7,812 bases of DNA from Deltaproteobacteria bacterium (lineage in GTDB: Bacteria; Desulfobacterota; G020345765), in contig JAUWWP010000104.1 of the NCBI GenBank assembly GCA_030616835.1, forward strand, positions 1 through 7,812. Reading direction: 5' to 3'. Shown piece after piece: positions 6,031 through 7,812 of this stretch (positions are counted from its first letter, which is position 1; each line of letters opens with the position of its first letter). The position numbers and the translations under genes are program-made. Below the pieces are notes generated by a model. The model did not search any database. It was given only the letters and a program-made list of their open reading frames with translations, and was not told the origin of the DNA.

Positions 6031-7318
6031 GGTTATCCTTGGCTCCACCAAAGAGCGAAGCCTGAATGAGGCGGTAAAGGAAATCTTCCAGGGGTTTGGA
6101 GGAGGGAAAAGGCTTATTAAGAGCAGTGGTGAGGTTTATCTTAAGGTAAATGGAATTGACTTCAAGCCCCATGTGTTTACCTCTCCCCAACTGATTGCCT
6201 CGGTGATTGATTATTTTTACTCCGAGGGAGCCAGAAGGTTATATGTAATGGAAAACTGCACCCAGGGAAACTTTACCCGACTGGTCTTCCGGCTTTCGGG
6301 AATTGAACGGGCAGTTCGGGAGCACGGAGCCCGGCCCCTTTATCTGGATGAAGAAAAGGCTTTTCCCATTCACCTTCCCCGGCTGGGCTATCAGGTTGAT
6401 TCCTCCCGAACCATTGTCGAGAAGCTGATCGAAAGAAAGACTGAATACACCTACATCAATCTCCCCAAGCTCAAGACCCATTCGATGACGGTGATGACCC
6501 TCGGACTTAAGAATCAACTCGGGCTAATTCAGCAGTACCATCGAATCAATGACCATAATTTCAACCTCCATAAGAAGATAGCTGATATCTACCAGGTAAT
6601 TCAGCCCGATTTCACCCTGATTGATGCCCAGGAGGCCACCATTCACGGCCATTATCCTCCGGCAGGACTGGCAAAGGACTCGGTGGTTCCACTTGACCTG
6701 CTCATTGGGGGAGAAGATACCCTGGCGGTTGACACCGTGGCCTCCCGCATTCTGGGCTATGATATAAAAGAGGTGGAGCACCTCCGGCTCGCGGCCGAGC
6801 GGGGTCTGGGATGTGGAAAGCTGGAGGAGATGGAGATAATTGGAGATCTCTCTGCTTATACCCAGAGGTACTCCTATCAGCTTCTCCCTGAATTTCCCGG
6901 AGATGTAAAGATTATCGAAGGGAAGAAGCGCCTGTGCCGGGAAGGATGTCAGGGCAATACCATGGCAATGCTGCAGATGCTCTGGATCGACTTTAAGGGG
7001 AAAGGAGGCTTCACCATCGTAATGGGAAAGGGGCATGACCCCTCAGAGCTTGAGCAGATTAAGGGGCCGGTTTTAGTGGTCGGACCCTGTGCAATCACCG
7101 AGGTGGCCGCTACCCTGAGAGAGCGCCCGGGGAAAAAGCAGGTGTTTGTGGTTAAGGGCGACAATAATCTTCGGGATATATTCGCTGCTCTGGCCAGGCT
7201 GATGAAGGTAAATCCTCTCACCATGGTGCCCCTCAACCCTCTGACTCTCCTTGCCTTGGCCTTCAAAGCAAAACTGAAAGGGAGCAAGGCCACCATCCTT
7301 TCCCTCCGCCCTCGTTGA
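6023..7318 (+). CDS. DUF362 domain protein (COG2006), function unknown
   Basis: The 431-aa product matches the DUF362 family over about residues 35-275. It shows VYLKVNGIDFKPHVFTSP, the family signature INLPKLKTHSMTVMTLGLKNQLGL (145-168), DFTLIDAQEATIHGHYP and LLIGGEDTLAVDTVASRILGY. Related proteins often carry ferredoxin-type cysteine clusters; this one does not. Cysteines are at 79, 264, 305, 309 and 356. The C-terminal part (about 295-431) has CREGCQGNTMAML, VMGKGHDP, GPVLVVGPCA and KGDNNLRDIFAAL, resembling a small alpha/beta domain, plus a hydrophobic stretch near 397-414 that is too interrupted by prolines to call a membrane segment. ATG at 6023 has AGGA 9 nt upstream and overlaps queH by 8 bp, so the two are almost certainly co-transcribed. 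The biochemical role of DUF362 is not established, and I do not infer one from the neighbour alone. Confidence 0.85.
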   Translation: MPKVILGSTKERSLNEAVKEIFQGFGGGKRLIKSSGEVYLKVNGIDFKPHVFTSPQLIASVIDYFYSEGARRLYVMENCTQGNFTRLVFRLSGIERAVREHGARPLYLDEEKAFPIHLPRLGYQVDSSRTIVEKLIERKTEYTYINLPKLKTHSMTVMTLGLKNQLGLIQQYHRINDHNFNLHKKIADIYQVIQPDFTLIDAQEATIHGHYPPAGLAKDSVVPLDLLIGGEDTLAVDTVASRILGYDIKEVEHLRLAAERGLGCGKLEEMEIIGDLSAYTQRYSYQLLPEFPGDVKIIEGKKRLCREGCQGNTMAMLQMLWIDFKGKGGFTIVMGKGHDPSELEQIKGPVLVVGPCAITEVAATLRERPGKKQVFVVKGDNNLRDIFAALARLMKVNPLTMVPLNPLTLLALAFKAKLKGSKATILSLRPR

Positions 7319-7369
7319 ATCCCAAAAAGAGCAGAAAACTGAGGAGAGATCTTGGTGAGAAGTAATATA
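7319..7369. other. Short spacer after the DUF362 gene
   Basis: These 51 bp separate the DUF362 stop codon from the inverted-repeat element. I see no stem followed by a T-run, so no intrinsic terminator for the queH operon is visible here. Confidence 0.5.
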
Positions 7370-7396
7370 GGAGTCAGATCGTTATATTAAACATAA
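7370..7396 (+). repeat. Terminal inverted repeat, left copy
   Basis: It begins GGAGTCAGATCG and ends ATTAAACATAA. Compared with the reverse complement of the right copy it differs at three positions (3, 13 and 16). It forms the transposase-truncating end of the element. Confidence 0.85.
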
Positions 7397-7399
7397 AAA

Positions 7400-7614
7400 A
7401 AGATTGGACTCGGAGGTCCTCAAAAAAGGTGGTAGTGGTTATCCATGAAGCAGAAGGCAAATATGTGTAGGTTAAAGCGAGTGGCGGCAAGTTCGATAAG
7501 ATCAAGAAACATCCGCCTGTTTCTGGCATCAAGGAAAATAACCTGATGGTTTTTGCCGCGTGAAGCAACATGATAGACGGCGCTGGGAAATTTTATCCTC
7601 CATGGCCTTGACGT
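7400..7614 (-). pseudogene. Truncated Y1 transposase (REP-associated, IS200-like) remnant
   Basis: The minus-strand frame from 7614 reads TSRPWRIKFPSAVYHVASRG, then VIFLDARNRRMFLDLI, then FCFMDNHYHLF and a stop at 7422-7420. This is the family's N-terminal half: the RPWRI-FP-AVYHV-SRG opening and the HxH (HYH) metal-binding motif. Three kinds of damage are visible. The expected ATG-GCN start reads ACG-TCA. The T-run after HYH (six T on the minus strand, 7427-7422) is one base short, since adding one T restores FLRTSESNL, like the family's usual HLLLETPEGNLS. All sequence after about codon 73, including the catalytic tyrosine, is missing. Full-length relatives are about 150-320 aa. Other open frames over this region are shadows. 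Confidence 0.85.
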
Positions 7615-7653
7615 CTTCCCGATAATAAGGAAGGCAATAATAAAATTTAACCA

Positions 7654-7680
7654 TTATGTTTAATGTATCGATCTGACCCC
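7654..7680 (-). repeat. Terminal inverted repeat, right copy
   Basis: On the minus strand it begins GGGGTCAGATCG and ends ATTAAACATAA. It marks the transposase 5' side of the element, about 40 bp before the former start codon. Confidence 0.85.
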
Positions 7681-7692
7681 TTACCATACTGC

Positions 7693-7722
7693 TTGTCAAG
7701 TAAAAAATTAAGTAAGTATTAG
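7693..7722 (+). promoter_or_regulatory. Possible weak promoter for the right-edge gene
   Basis: TTGTCA (7693-7698, five of six to consensus), an 18-bp A-rich spacer and TATTAG (7717-7722, four of six). A start near 7729 would give a leader of about 50 nt before the GTG at 7779. The match is moderate and the region is AT-rich, so chance is possible. Confidence 0.35.
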
Positions 7723-7778
7723 TTTCTGGCATTTCTCCTCTTAAAGGGTAGATATTTAACAAAAACAGGAGCAATACT

Positions 7779-7812
7779 GTGGATTTGAAGAAAGAATTAG
7801 GAAGTAGAATTC
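7779..7812 (+). CDS. Start of an unidentified gene, cut by the window edge
   Basis: AGGAG at 7767-7771 sits 7 nt before GTG at 7779, an almost ideal ribosome-binding site. The frame reads VDLKKELGSRI and continues past the edge. Eleven residues are too few to name a product: the pattern could open a helix-turn-helix regulator (LKKELGSRI is a common kind of beginning there) but also many others. The good initiation site is the main reason for calling it a gene. Confidence 0.55.
   Translation, partial: MDLKKELGSRI

Larger units (their letters stand above)
7370..7680 (-). mobile_element. Small inverted-repeat element derived from a Y1/REP-associated transposase gene
   Basis: A 311-bp element is bounded by 27-bp inverted repeats (7370-7396 and 7654-7680) that match at 24 of 27 positions. 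Read on the minus strand, it starts GGGGTCAGATCGATAC and holds a decayed N-terminal fragment of a Y1 (IS200-like, TnpA-REP) transposase. The transposase breaks off just after its HxH motif and runs directly into the far repeat, so the copy lacks the catalytic tyrosine and cannot move by itself. A 5-bp stem (CTTCC 7615-7619 with GGAAG 7629-7633) lies just outside the old start codon. No target duplication is evident, as expected for HUH transposition. It behaves as a non-autonomous, MITE-like derivative. Confidence 0.8.

Noticed and set aside
7374..7571. Minus-strand open frame of 65 codons inside the element
   Set aside because: It is in a different frame from the RPWRI...HYH transposase remnant and has no homology of its own that I can see.
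7529..7774. Minus-strand open frame of 81 codons over the right inverted repeat
   Set aside because: It crosses the element boundary and is out of frame with the recognisable transposase residues, so it is a shadow.
7807..7812. GAATTC (EcoRI site) exactly at the right end
   Set aside because: It could reflect a cloned-insert boundary, but a single site at the window edge may be coincidence and carries no biological meaning.

Overview
The window is about 7.8 kb of bacterial chromosome, densely packed with housekeeping genes and close to balanced in base composition. The order dprA-topA-trmFO on the minus strand matches the gene order known from Bacillus and many other Gram-positive and deep-branching bacteria. 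The folate/FAD-dependent TrmFO (rather than SAM-dependent TrmA) and the QueH-type epoxyqueuosine reductase fit a Firmicutes-like, Thermotogae-like or uncultivated anaerobic lineage. The intergenic palindromic repeats and the decayed REP-associated transposase copy would suit a metagenomic candidate phylum, but I cannot place the organism from sequence alone.

Layout: (1) 2-343, plus strand: C-terminal end of the septal/lateral peptidoglycan lytic transglycosylase MltG, cut by the window edge. (2) 345-5292, minus strand: dprA, then a 174-bp gap filled with repeats, then topA overlapping trmFO. mltG and trmFO converge with one base between their stop codons. (3) 5293-5457: AT-rich divergent promoter region with two good sigma-70-like promoters back to back, driving dprA leftward and queH rightward. 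A 13-codon leader ORF with a good ribosome-binding site ends on the queH start codon (TGATG). (4) 5458-7318, plus strand: queH and a DUF362 (COG2006) gene overlapping by 8 bp, a two-gene operon. (5) 7319-7812: a 311-bp element with 27-bp terminal inverted repeats carrying a truncated, inactivated Y1/REP-associated transposase gene, then a weak promoter and the first 11 codons of another gene with a clear ribosome-binding site and a GTG start.

The minus-strand operon joins DNA uptake/recombination (DprA), relief of negative supercoils (TopA) and tRNA T-loop methylation (TrmFO). The plus-strand operon joins the last step of queuosine synthesis (QueH, an Fe-S enzyme) to a DUF362 protein of unknown function. 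No complete new defence or mobile system is visible. The most unusual parts are the structured composite repeat between topA and dprA, the small inverted-repeat element made from a Y1 transposase, the leader ORF in front of queH, and the C-terminal domain of the DUF362 protein.
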